Assembly: GCF_017562075.2 (NCBI RefSeq)
Contig: NC_054082.1
Location: 30,481,231-30,545,230 of the forward strand
Direction: 5' to 3'
From: Anopheles merus
Lineage: Eukaryota; Arthropoda; Insecta; Diptera; Culicidae
DNA: 64,000 nucleotides
Of the stretch, positions 25,255 through 37,223 are shown in pieces (within the stretch, counting starts at the first letter, position 1; the number at the start of each line of letters is the position of its first letter). Under the pieces are notes generated by a model. That model made no database searches. It had not been told where the DNA came from and saw only the letters and a program-made list of their open reading frames with translations. The translations under genes were made by a program, and so were the position numbers.

Positions 25255-27213
25255 CTGTGCATCTGTATGTGTGTGCCACATCGGATAACTGCACGCCTCC
25301 AACGTCCACCGAGCTTGGACGATATTTATTTACCATCGGATGTGTTTGTCCAACACTGTTCAAGGACACCTTCTATTGGCTTTTATTTTGCCACAGTATT
25401 TTAAACGTTTGCTCTCTAGCGCTGCTGCTCTTCTCAGTCTCGGTGCACGTAATACCAACTGACAGGTACCATACACCAGAAAGAAGGTGGTCAATGTATG
25501 AACCATTGCCCTGGTTGATGAAAGTGAGCATCAACCTGAAGCGTCTCGTTCTGTATATGTGTGTGTGTGTGTATGAGTTTGTTCAACAGTTTGTGCATCC
25601 AGTAGAAGGTCATGCAGCATTGAAGCATCATAAACGTATATCCGGTCCACCGTTCGTACATCGGAAAGGACGGACGTTCATCCTTAATGTCACTCTCACT
25701 CCCGCCCAGGGAGACGAGAATAGCGTCCGGCGGGGCGAACGATGAGCCAATCAATCAATCAATCGTCCATCGACTAAGTCCATCGACTGGTACGTGGAGG
25801 AACAAAACAGACACACACACACGCGGTAGGTTGGGTGAGTGGATGCGCCTTAGAACGTCATCTCCCGACAGCAACGAAGGCTGCGAAGGATGTTCCCTGC
25901 TCTAGCTGTTCTCACGCTGGCTCCCGTTTTATCGGGGATGCCTCAACACGGAAATAACTGACCTTTCGTAAAACAGCAAACCCTTCTGCCTGCCGCCCTG
26001 CTAGCGATTAGTGTTCACCTTCCCCTTGTTCCAGCGTCATCCTGATGATGTTTTCCGCCCGGAATGAAGTCAACCGACAGCAAAACTGTTGCATTCCCCA
26101 ATGTGGAAGCACTCGAGAAAAGGACAGCTGTTGGAAGGTCGGTTGGTCGGGCGGTTAGCATTTCTAGGATTTAGTCCTGTTTGTGGGTTTTGTGAATCGA
26201 TTAGAGAGTGTGTGTTTTGATGTAACAGCCGCACTACGATGCTGCGTTACATGTAAGGCAATATATCTTTTAATGAAGGGTAAGAATCATTTTAAACGAA
26301 ATTAAACTTTAATGAAATTGCTTCATTTCCCACTCACATCACTTACGGGTGAAATTTAATCAACAAAAGAGCCGTTTCTGGCTAGGAGTATCACTTTATG
26401 GCGCACTGCTCTTAGGTACATCCACATCACCCCCGAGGGAAGCTCCTTTTACCGAAAAAGAGGTAATAATCCGTACGCTTTCCAAATTTATGGCCAACTG
26501 GATAAAACGATATCCATCAAACCGCGTACCCGCGTGTCGGTCGTCGGTGTCGGTGTTCATTCGTGGTATCGGTATCGTTGCGGGGCCATCATAAATCAAA
26601 CTTTGCAACTAACTCAACTAGCCGAGCGTTCTCAACTTTCACAACAGATCCTCGTTGCTCGTTGGCGGTGTTGGCAAGAAGACGGTTTTTTTTTTCGTTG
26701 CTGTTGTGTATTTGTTTCTTGAATGTATCAGGTTGCTGCCCCCGCTGCGGGAATACCCAGTTGGTTAGCGCGGATTTCAGTTTGTGAACTTTCCAGCTAT
26801 AGACCAGCGCAAGTTGAACGCACTGACATGTAGCAACAAAGTCTAAATAAATAAGAATAATTTAATTTAGTTTAATACTCAATGACTGACATCTGTTTAG
26901 AGACACTGCATATACTAATACTGCATAAACAGGTATTAGTTGTTGATGACTTTTAAGTGACAGAAGCATCGTCAATGAATTAGTTTAAATGATATGAGCC
27001 AATTAATCGAAGTATTAATTTAAGCTTTAAGATTTCTGATACTCGCTACATCAAATATTTAACAATGAGTAGAGCATGTGACCACTTTTCTAAGGAATTC
27101 CGATATCTTGAGATGAAGAATGAGAACAGAAAATGACTTCAGAGGAATAATTGTAGCTGTGTGACCAGAACTATCTGATGCTTAAATTCACCCCTATTAC
27201 ACGATTCGCTTAA

Positions 27214-27461
27214 TACAGGGTTTTCCAGGAGCTCTCAAAGTTGTGGGACACTTCCTAGACTCTTACTTATGGGCAGTGAACTTCATGTGATGGAAATTGG
27301 ACTCTATGGCACCCTTTTTGGACAGGTTCTTTGGAAATTCCTATTGGATTTGTCCGACTAGGGCACTATAGAGTCCAATTCCCATTACATTAAGTTCATT
27401 TCGCGTAAAAAGGAGTCAATAAAGTGTCCCACAGCTATTAGAATGTCTGGAAAACCCTGTA
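27214..27461. mobile_element. Palindromic MITE with TA-flanked termini
   Basis: The ends are perfect inverted repeats: TACAGGGTTTTCCAG at 27214-27228 and CTGGAAAACCCTGTA at 27447-27461, bounded by TA on both sides. The inversion continues through the element. TGTGGGACACTT occurs in the left arm and inverted in the right arm, and so does GAACTT...ATTGGACTCTAT. The 248-base unit could therefore fold into one long imperfect hairpin with a loop near 27330-27345. TA duplication and CAGGGT-type ends suggest a Tc1/mariner-mobilised foldback MITE; the family assignment is inference. No coding capacity. Confidence 0.85.
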
Positions 27462-27942
27462 ATGTTCTCATTAATGCTCTCGTTTGATTTATTTATTTCT
27501 CAGTAAAATTTACTTAAAATGTTCCTTTTAGAAGAAATCTGTTTTCCATCCACTGTCATTGACATGCATTGAATTTTCAGCAAGTAGTTGTTTGAAAGCC
27601 AAAAGGACGCTTCAAAATTGTATCTCCGACCGGATGAACTAAGCCCTCCTCTTCCCTCCCGCCCGGCACGACATTAAAATGATAAACTGTAACCGGTGTA
27701 CGGTTTGTGCCCTCTCTCGTCACTCGGTTACACTCGCCGAATTGGCCGAAACGTGCCGTCGGTATGGTACTCGCGCAAATCGAGAAAGTTCAAAATTGTG
27801 CTGCTAGCGGTATGGTACTATGGCTACACTTTCTTTCGCACCCGGGAAAACTTTCCCACGATGCAAATTCGTAAACGATATTTCGGTGAAACCGCTTTCC
27901 CAAGCTGGAACTCGTCGATCCACGGGACCCGTTTGTTAAGCT

Positions 27943-27957
27943 GGGGGGGGGGGGGGG
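27943..27957. repeat. Poly(G) run, 15 bases
   Basis: Fifteen consecutive G bases, preceded by CT and followed by AGG. Simple sequence; the length may be imprecise in assembly. Confidence 0.9.
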
Positions 27958-28163
27958 AGGAGACAAGGGAAGGCCAAAGACAAACTTTGGGCTCGGTAAA
28001 AGTCACGTACCAGCGGGAACCAACGAAGGAGCGCCCTGGAAGGGTATGGCTCGCACCCAGCGCCAGACGTTAATGTTGCCACTTGGGATTTCCCCAGGGT
28101 GGTAACATTTGGTGGTGCGAAATGACGTGCCGTACGCGAGACGGAAATGATTAAGATTGCAAA

Positions 28164-28164
<1 letters not shown>

Positions 28165-28204
<40 letters not shown>
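28165..28204. repeat. (TG)20 microsatellite
   Basis: A 40-base TG tract within the first intron of gene B, simple sequence without coding value. Confidence 0.95.
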
Positions 28205-28206
<2 letters not shown>

Positions 28207-28790
28207 TCATTTTTTACTTTCCTATCTGTGGTTGCGGTTGTGGCTTTTTCAACCTTCCCCAAGACACACCCACAGACAAAATTGGAGAGGAAGATCGTAC
28301 GGATTCGTACGGAAGAAGCATTCTTGCTAGAACCACCGCTATTTGGCGCGTCCTTACTGACCTTCCTGCCTTCGTAAACGGGATTTTGCAGAACTTTTGA
28401 TTCGACAGTTGTGTGTGTGTGTGTCAATCGAGGGGGTTTCCTTCCCGTTTGATGTTGGCTATGATTGCAGCCCGACGTCGGGACGTCCTGCCGTGCTGTG
28501 GAACCGGGTTAGCACAACCAGAAAGTCACATCTTAATGGATTTCTAACTAAATTTCACCAAATCGGTTTAGGCGTTTACCGAAACGAACGGAATGATGAT
28601 ATTTATTTACGTTTCTTCGGATCCTCCGGTGTCCCTGGCCCTCACGCGCTGTGCTGCTTTCGGGTTGGAATGTTTCGGTTAGAAGCGGAGACGAGACAGA
28701 ATGTTTATTAAAAATGTCCCGCGAATGGATGCGCGGTAACCCTTCGGTGCGGTAGCCGTACTAAACTAATCGAAACTGCTAGCAACACTG

Positions 28791-28801
28791 CCCCCCCCCC
28801 C
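28791..28801. repeat. Poly(C) run, 11 bases
   Basis: Eleven consecutive C bases in intron sequence. Simple repeat. Confidence 0.9.
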
Positions 28802-29551
28802 TTCCCACTTTGAGTATGGCCAAGAGAAGTTCTGCTCCTGTTCCTTGCCCCTCATACAGCTGGGGGATAGGGAACAACTTTTTCCCATAGCAAATCAGCT
28901 GGCTGCTAGCTCGCCCCACCAGACCAAGCAACACGTCCCAGCAAACCCTGCCGTTAAGGAAAGCATCTATTAGTTTACCACCGCTGGGGTTGCCAACCCC
29001 GACCGGGCGCATTTTCAATTAGAGCGAAAAACTTTAGCCATCGCTCGGTGTGAGTGAGGTTGCAATTGACATAGCGATACTGAAAACCGCAAGCAGTGCC
29101 GCCAGTGACACTTGTGTAAGGAAAATCACAGTTCCCTCCTTGCGTACGCTTCGTTTGATGTGGCGTAAACTGTGTATCGCGCCCACCACAGAATACCATT
29201 CCGCGGACAACCTGGAAGGAAAAGCAAATTAAAAGTCAACATTCTGAGCGCAACCTGCTTCGCCGGCTGCCGGCTGGATTGGAAAGCTTGATGGGTGATT
29301 GCGATTATGCTGCGTCCATGGCCAACCTGGTTGAATGGGTTGTGGCGCATTTAAAAGAAAGGGGGAGGGGGGAAAGCGGATGAAGAAACGGTATGCGCTG
29401 ACTTTGTCGCTATGATCACGGGTGGGCATCAGATGGGGGGTATGGGTGCGAGATGGATTAAAGATGAATAATTTTCACTTTGATTCTGATTTTTGATGAG
29501 TGAAAGCAAACATTGCGCACCGATTTGCTTGCTCTCTGCCTTTTAATAATG

Positions 29552-29579
29552 TTTACCGTTGTAACCTGCAAACGGTAAA
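29552..29579. repeat. Small inverted repeat (9-bp arms)
   Basis: TTTACCGTT at 29552-29560 is exactly complementary in inverse to AACGGTAAA at 29571-29579, with a 10-base spacer. It could be a hairpin or a dimeric factor site; chance is also possible in this AT-rich stretch. Confidence 0.5.
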
Positions 29580-32171
29580 GTATATTTAAACATTAGTGAT
29601 GATCTTCAATTTCATATTGATAGATATTTATTCAAAGGGAAATTTATAAAGGGTCGATACCGTCATGTCTTTCTTTCGAGTTGATTTGAATTGAATATAT
29701 TTCCAGAATAATGTGTTTTTGTTTGCTGTTTATGTAGCTTTTTATACGCATCAAGCTACAGTGAAAGAAACAGCTGTTCCTCATGTACTCATTTGCAATA
29801 ACTGAAGCAACCTCTTGAAACGCTCGTATCTTACACTGTGATGGTATTTTCGATAGCTCACCCGCTCATTAATGATTATATTTAGCTGCTTCAATCTACG
29901 ATCGTTGCAACATTGTAGCCACTCGGATGACGCTCTGACGCTTGGCACAACATGCAACACAAAAAAGCACCCCCTTGCAACGAAACGAAAGGAAGCAAAA
30001 AACAGCGGAAACATGTGCTTCATTGAAACAAACATGACCAACTCCTCCGACCTCCTCCCATTTGTGCTGCTGCTGCTGCTGCAATCAAATTGCTGCCCCG
30101 CCCGATCGCACTTGAGTTGAACGCTTACAACTTGTTTGCGGAATTTGCATAAATAGGGCGGGCTCGCTGCTTGTGATCGCTAACGATCGCGAAACGGCGA
30201 TTGAAACCGCACACAAGATTAATGGAACTGCATTATACTGCCAGTGGTAGTGGGGCATCCTTTTTTTTCTCCCCAGTGGTCAGCCCGGGTACGCCCCGAA
30301 CGCGATAGATGGACGTAAGAATGGAGATTAACCGTGTACCGGCCGTGCTTCTGAAGATGTGTCACTTCCCATTAGTGTTGGCCCGGTCGACGGATGGACG
30401 CGATGCGTAATGTCGTTCATTCAAACGTCAATCAAACAGTGTGCGCAGCATTCCGGTTTGTTTGATGCAATTTCCGGCGATGAAAGAGAGAGAGAGAAAA
30501 ATGGACTACAATTGCGTGACAAGTCGCATTTTTTTTCTGTCCTTTGTACATCGCAGTTATAGGTTTTATTTATCATCGAATTTGGCACGTTTTTTACCGT
30601 TATACCCGCGCGAGTACATCGCCATACAACACGCTGATACTGAATCATAATTGATGGCTTCATCTGTGAAAACGATCGTTATTAAGCGTCGAGTGGATTG
30701 CCGTGTTGATTGATGGATTCACCGAACGTGACTTAATTGAAACATTATTTCAACGCTCCGAACGGCGGGGCAATGGAGAACAAACAAGGGAAGGGTTACA
30801 AATACGATTTTTTTTGCTGTGTACCGCTTTGCACCGGGCGTTGAAAGGGAGAGACACGAGAGAGCTATTTAGATTACGTGCGATATGAATTATTAATTCG
30901 AATTAATTACATTTATGGCACCTTTTTTAACGGTGTCGAGATTGCTGCAGGCTTACAGAACGCCCTGTCGCCATTGTTCATTAGTTGCGCCTGGTGGGTT
31001 GTTTTACATCGATTATGAGAGATTAATCGTAAAATTATTTAAATGTTCAATCATGCATTGTTTTTTCTTTGCGATTCAACACCATAAAGGGTTTACTTTA
31101 CTTCAATGCAATGCTTGTTTGATATTAATCCGTTTGATAAAATCCGGGCTCGTTCCTTTGCCCGACCTGAAGGCAATTAACAAGCGCTCAATTTGTATTT
31201 GAATGCAGGAGTTTTTCTTCTATCGTAGCTAAAAATAATCACATTAGAAGATGCAACTTTGACCCAATAGTTTCGTTGGTGGGCTCTACATTAAAGCATT
31301 AAAAAAAGGGGCAAATTCGTTTCGACCCGTACTTTACGATAAATTGAAAATTAATCCGTAAAATGTGCTTCACTGGCGTCCCCGAACCGATCGGCCGAAC
31401 GAATCACCGAACCGAGTGCAGTCGTTTTGTTCTCCTTCGACAAGGCCAAGGCCATCGGTATGGCATGGTATGTCTATCTGACGGGGCAGGGCTGCGGGTT
31501 GTTAGGAGGTGGTAGCATAACATAACTGATTTTAGGTTTTAATATTGACGCTGTTACACCCATTCGGTTATTTGTGCGTTAGATTTGATCGTGTTTGGAT
31601 GGTTGCGAGGAGTTAAAGTGTTAAAGCAGTTTGTGGAAATTCGCCGAATTGTGACGTCATTTACGTTAGAGGTGAAAACATCAAAGCCATCTCGTGTTGG
31701 TGCAAACAGAGGTGCACTGTTAGGAAGTCTTTGGTGCAGACATTTTCTGTTCATTCTTCCTCCGTTCTTGGTTGTGTTGGATGTGAGATGCATGAAGATC
31801 ACAATGGAGATGTGTAGTTTCTCTTTTTCTCTATCTCTCTATCTATGGGTCACTCTGTTCGTGCACGGTTTCGGGATTAAGTGTGCATTGGTACAGATAA
31901 ATTATGCACGAGCACGTGCGGTAAAACTCGTTGACCCACCGTTCGGGGCTTGAGTTGTGGAGCGACCAAAGTGTATCGTATCGTGTGCTTCGTCCTGGGT
32001 TAATGAATTTTGGTACTCAAATGACGAAACGAAACTATTTGATGTGTATAACGTAAAAGAAAATTAAACCATCCAAGATTTTTCCAAAATTGTTCTACTT
32101 TCGAATATTATCACTCATTCATTCCCCCCTCGTGTGCGTGTGTGTGTGTGTGTGTTTTTCCTTCTTTGCAG

Positions 32172-35100
32172 TGAAGATGTTCAAATCTAAAGCCACCTCC
32201 CCGAACGAACCGTCCCCACCGCCCGGCCAATCCGAACAGGACTGCAGCGGGATGCACATCACGCTGAACCCCTCGTCACGGGCCACCAGTCCCAGCGCGA
32301 TGCTGGGAAAAGCGAGCGCCACCCCGTCACCGACACCCTCCGCAACGCACCCGCTCGGCCACCCCAATCCGCTCAAGAGCATCAACAACAACAACAGCAG
32401 CAGCAACAACAAGGCCAACAGTAAACCGAGCGGCAAGGACGGGGGCGGCTCCAAGGGAGCGAAAAAGCACAAAAGCTCGGACGAGGAAAGCGACATCATC
32501 GGCGAACTGATCGGGGACTATGGCAAGTGGCAGTTCGTGATGACGTTTCTGCTCTCCCTGTTCCAGGTGCCGAACACGTTCCACATCTACTCGCCAACGT
32601 TTCAGGTAGGTTTTGGGAAAGAAATGGGGAATACAACGGGTTGGAGAGATATGGGCAAGATGCGAAAGAGAAAGAGAGAGAAAAAGAAGGGACGAGATAA
32701 TGTCAACAATAGAAGTTCTAACAGAAAATAATTGCTGCCCAGCATTAGTCCCAAAATCCATGTCCAAATCCAAACTTCCATAGATCGTCATTTCATACGT
32801 AAATCCATACCAACACCAATTAGCAGTGTCACTGAATTCGCTTCCACAGTCACCAACCTAGGAATTAAGCGTAAATATCTCATACTGTTTCCTACAGACA
32901 TATCCCGCAAAGAATAGTTATCTTCAGACAAATTAGTGGCTGTCATGGCTGTCATAAAAGCCAAACTGAATGAAGATATTTAATTGACAAAGAAATGATT
33001 TGAAAAGAAATCTCCAATATTCTTTTAATCTCCAGCTGCAGAATAGTTTCCTTTTAATTTTCTGGGAAATTCAATCAGAGCAATTGGAAGAAATGCGAAC
33101 TGACTATCCTGTTGTGGGCGAACCAATTAGTCTCAGATATATAAGAAGAAGATTGTGGCGCTATAGAAGCAAAGCAAGAAGAATATTAGTAGCAAATTAC
33201 ATTCACTACCATCCTGTCGTGCTGTTGTTCACTCTTGTAATCCGATAAAACTCCCTCAAACGACCGCATACCACAGCCATGCAACTGCCCGTTCCCTAGC
33301 GTCTCCGTTTCCCCCCATCACTTTCGCCCATCGCCACGTTTTTCCAACCATCAAAGCAGGTACAAAGATTTACGGCATGCCAAGAATTCAGATCACGATA
33401 ATTAGTCCAATTGAATGCCCGCGCGTTTCGCCCATTCTCTCTCTCTCTCGTTGCTGCTTGTGCTCTGTCTTTCTCTCTCGCCTCTCTCCCACTTTGCTGC
33501 CACCCGTCTCCCGCCCGTCGAAGTACGGGGGACATGGACAAACCAAGAAACCGTTTCAATATTCATACGGTGTCCCATTTCCGGTTAATGTTGCGCATAA
33601 TCAATCCGTCCCAGGCAGCAGATAAAAGCTTCTGGTGCCGACGGCCGACACATCTAGACGACGTCCCCATCGACCGGTGGCGGAACGTGTCGAGTTCGGT
33701 GGAAAATTGCAGGATGCTGAATTACGACTGGAATGCGCTAACGAGCGCCCAGCTGTCGATGGTAAGTAGCGAAAATGCTGGCTGTGTAATGCTTTCCTTC
33801 CGCCCTTTGTTGTTGGTCCGTCCGTACTCTGCCGCTGTTTGCAAATTGTTTTTGTCCCCGCAGTGCGGATTAGAACAATTGGGCCTAAGACAGCGTGGAT
33901 AGGGAGGATAGTACAACAGTAGGAGAAGAAAATGCTTGAGGATGTAACTGAAAGCTAACTTTACTATAAACAACGATTTTAGAGCAACTTTTCACTGCCG
34001 AAGAACGTAACCGACACAGTTGCATGCAGCGCCTGGGAGTTTGATGTGCACGACAACCTCGGCAACACCTGGTCCTCGGAGTGGAATCTCGTCTGCGACA
34101 AGGAGTACCTGAAGAATGTGGCCGAGATGTTTTTCCTGGCCGGGGTTGCAACTGGCGGCATCACGTCCGGCGTGCTTTCGGACAAGTTTGGCCGCAAAAT
34201 GATGCTCTTCATCTCTGCCGTCCTGCAGTCGATATTTGGTAAGGCAAAAGGATCGAGTAACGTCTCTGTTTGCTGAGTGTTACTAATTTCTGCTGTATTC
34301 TATGCTGCCATCCACAGGATTAGCCCTCTACTTTGCCGATTCGTTCGAGTTTTATCTGGTGCTGCGTGCGCTACTGGGCATTGTGTCGGTGTCGGTGACA
34401 TACGCTGGGCTCATTCTGGCGATCGAGTACGTGGACGGCAAGTGGCGAACGATCGCCGGCATGTACAATCTGTTCCCGCTGCCCGTGTCGTACATCATGA
34501 TCTCCGGCATTGCGTACCTCACGCAGGACTATCGAAATCTGCAGCTGTGCATCGGGCTGCCGGGTGTGTTTCTGTGCCTATTATGGTATGTATGTATGAA
34601 AACCATTCATCTAACAAGTCACGTTAATGGGAGGTAATGAAGTTAATCACTTTACGGTCAATATGGGATATCAAAAATAATTTCTCAGTTCCTGCAGTGA
34701 TCACCCTGCAACGATGATCTGCTTCTTTTTGGATGTGGTTGATTTTCCGACGCAATCAAAGCGAATAATCCCATACTTACGTCCTCTTGTGGGTGGAATT
34801 CGCTCATCCTGCAGTGCTAGTGATAAATTAAACCGCTGACGAACCTGGACCACCTGTCAAAGCAAACGTCCCATTTCACAGACCATTGAAGGTCGATGAG
34901 CAGTACGTAGCGTCCAACTTGTCCGTTGCAACAGGTAGCTGTTGCTGCTCGTACCACAGAGTTCACATTAATTTTACGTCCGTATCAGATTACGCTCGCC
35001 CGGAAAGAATGTACTCTCGCCCACGAGTTCTTGAAGCAAACAACATGCGCTTAAATAATTGCTTAAAATAGTTTGCTTCCTTCTATGTTGGAGCGTGTTT

Positions 35101-37223
35101 GTTTGTTTGTATTTTGCACTGTCTTGCCCCAATGAGTGTGTCGCATGTGGCGCTATACATTTTGTGAGCGCCCTGTCACCCTGTCAGTACAATGCTAATT
35201 AAGCCTCGAAAATCATCACCAGTAATGAGATGCCAAACCATACCCAACAATCCTCTAGTTCCTGTTGGCGACGAGGATGTGTGGATGGCAAACGGGACCT
35301 TTGCAGTAATAAATAAAAACCAATTCGATTAGCTGCCCCGCCGTCCTTGGTGCGAATAATGTCAGCGCCGTTGAAGATGGACGCACCAACTGCAAAGCTT
35401 GCAAAACAATTCCAATTCCTCGTGTTCGAGCACAACACGGCAAACAACGTGAAGCGTAGAAAATAGCTTCGACCTTCGGCTCGTTTCCATGTTTACATCA
35501 ATTTCACCCACAGGTTCACGCTTGGCATTTGCTTTTCTGTTGGTAGGGGGAGTTGAGGAGCTGCTTTCTTCTTTCGCCCCGGTACATGTGGAAGGAACAC
35601 CCCGGTGCTGTATCTGTCTGAGAGCAGGTAATGTGAAGCGCAGAGTTGGGAAATTTTGTGCTTCCACTGCAAATTGGTAATTAGTGGTTAGTGCTTGGTG
35701 AAGCATCCTTCCGACCGCGGGTCGATGGCTTGTGGTTTGACATCGGAATGTCGGTTGGCAATGGCTGCAGCTTTTGTGGGAAATACGGGAGTCTGTTAGA
35801 GAAAGTATAGGGCTAAGAACACTAAATATGTTCGGGAATTACGAGAGCTGTTGTTCAAAACATCGGTCAAACATCACCGTAACATCTACGGCTAACACAC
35901 ACAAAAAACAGCCAGACCTAAAAGTAGAATTTGCTCATTTTAGGTTCGTCCTGCCGGAATCGCCCCGCTGGCTGCTGTGCAAAGGTCGCATTACCGAGGT
36001 GAAGGAAGTCATCCGCAAGGCGGCCGCGTTCAACAAGCGCCCGCTACCGGACAATTTGGACAAGCTGCTGAAGCCACCGGTGGACGAGGAGGAAACGGCG
36101 GCCGGTGTTTGCGAGCTGTTCCGATCAAAGTATCTTCGCCTGGTGACCTTTTGCTTCCTGTGCATCTGGTTCACGATGAATCTCGTCTACTATGGATTGG
36201 TACTGAACATGAACAGCTTCGGTGGCAACATTTATCTCAACTCGGTATGTCAATTCGAGCTTTTAGGGTCAATTTAAGGAAGGGGGTGGGGGGGGGGGGG
36301 GTTTGTGGGTGAAAATCAATTATAGGTTTCATTTTACAACACAATTCCGCGTTCGGTACGTGCAGTTCGGTGTAAATCCAGTTGGTTTGCTATAAATATT
36401 CGCTACACGCCTGATGGGCTGCAATCCGCATTACACTCGAACTGCTCGAACGCTTCCCGTGCAAAACTCGGTTCACTTGACTTGATTTGTTTCGTACCAT
36501 TACCCACTTTAGGCGCTGGCAGGTTTGGTGGAGATTCCCGCCATCGCACTGGCTATGTACATCATCAATCGAACCGGCAAAAAGTGGCTCTTCTGTGCGA
36601 CGTTCTTTGCAGCCGCACTTGCTTGCCTGTGTGCCGCCATCGTCGAGGGTAAACCGGAGTTGTTGGCGATGAAAATCACGTTCGTGATGATCGGTAAGAA
36701 TCGACGATAAGACAGAACGACTGCTTGAAGGCCTTTTATTAAAAAAAAACTGACGCAATAACGACTCTCCACTTGTAGGTAAATTCACCATCAGCGCCGG
36801 TAACACCATTATGCCGGTGTACACGGCAGAACTGTATCCGACCGCAATTCGTAACGTCGGTGTCGGGGCCTGTAACCTGGCGGCTGGTTTTGCGCTCGTC
36901 CTGACACCATACTTATCGTTGCTGGTAAGTAGCACCGTTAACCGTGTAGCCTGTGAGATGCATCTGAACGTTTCTGTGTGTTTGTATTTCGATAGACAAA
37001 AATCGAAGTCCATCTGTTGATGACGCTTCTAACGGCCTGGTGTATTTTTGGCGCAATTGTGATCATTTTCCTGCCGGAAGCAATGCAGCACCACGAGCAC
37101 GAGGAGCATGATGAGGATAAGTAAGTTGCAGCATGTTTGCCACCGTGAGCCATACTCTTAATGTTGTGTTGTTTTTTTTTACAATTAATCCACAGAGAAA
37201 TCGATACACAGGTACCAGCTTAA
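32172..37223 (+). CDS. Gene B core: SLC22-type organic ion transporter, 9 exons
   Basis: Exons are 32172-32605, 33615-33761, 33983-34238, 34318-34585, 35944-36244, 36513-36693, 36779-36924, 36996-37120 and 37196-37223 (stop TAA 37221-37223), all with GT donors and AG acceptors and matching phases. With the remote exon the protein is 738 residues; a start at the internal ATG at 32177 would give 626. In 738-residue numbering, the Asn/Ser/Lys-rich tail ends in DEESDIIGELIGDYGKW before helix 1. The extracellular loop has cysteines 263, 287 and 319 and sequons at N279, N306 and N312. The MFS motif GVLSDKFGRK is at 367-376, LPESPRWL at 482-489, and ELYPTAIRNVGVG lies in exon 36779-36924. The C-terminus is His/Glu-rich and ends EIDTQVPA. 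The product is a 12-helix plasma-membrane carrier of organic ions, substrate unknown. Compared with gene C, B has extra introns at 33762 (extracellular loop) and 34586 (before PESPRWL). Confidence 0.95.
32606..33614 (+). other. Intron of gene B
   Basis: Begins GTAGGT and ends CCCAG before the exon encoding AADKSFWC. It is AT-rich with a CT-rich stretch near 33435-33490. I see no gene or element in it. Confidence 0.85.
34586..35943 (+). other. Intron of gene B splitting the Trp codon before PESPRWL
   Basis: TG at 34584-34585 joins G at 35944 to make Trp; the donor is GTATGT and the acceptor TTTTAG. Gene C has no intron here. The 1.36 kb intron holds no recognisable exon or element; the short open frames at 35362-35706 and 35489-35680 have no family features. 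Confidence 0.85.
36288..36301. repeat. Poly(G) run in an intron of gene B
   Basis: Fourteen G bases follow AGGGGGT, about 45 bases after the donor at 36245. Gene C has a similar G run (near 56519-56532) just after the donor at the same intron position. Confidence 0.85.

Larger units (their letters stand above)
13813..32171 (+). other. Long first intron of gene B (about 18.4 kb), inferred
   Basis: Bounded by GTAAGT at 13813 and TTTGCAG ending at 32171. I found no convincing internal coding exon on either strand. AT-rich stretches (13.85-14.2, 14.6-16.0, 26.8-27.6 and 29.4-29.8 kb) alternate with GC-richer blocks (about 16.4-17.7, 19.5-19.7, 21.1-21.6, 24.6-24.9 and 28.0-28.1 kb) that could hold enhancers or alternative leader exons. 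It contains two short transposon relics and several dinucleotide tracts, annotated separately. Large first introns in insect genes commonly carry regulatory elements; that role is inference here. Confidence 0.6.

Noticed and set aside
25161..25745. Long open frames across the TG tract
   Set aside because: They exist only because a dinucleotide repeat has no stop codons; the rest of the frames lacks protein-like features.
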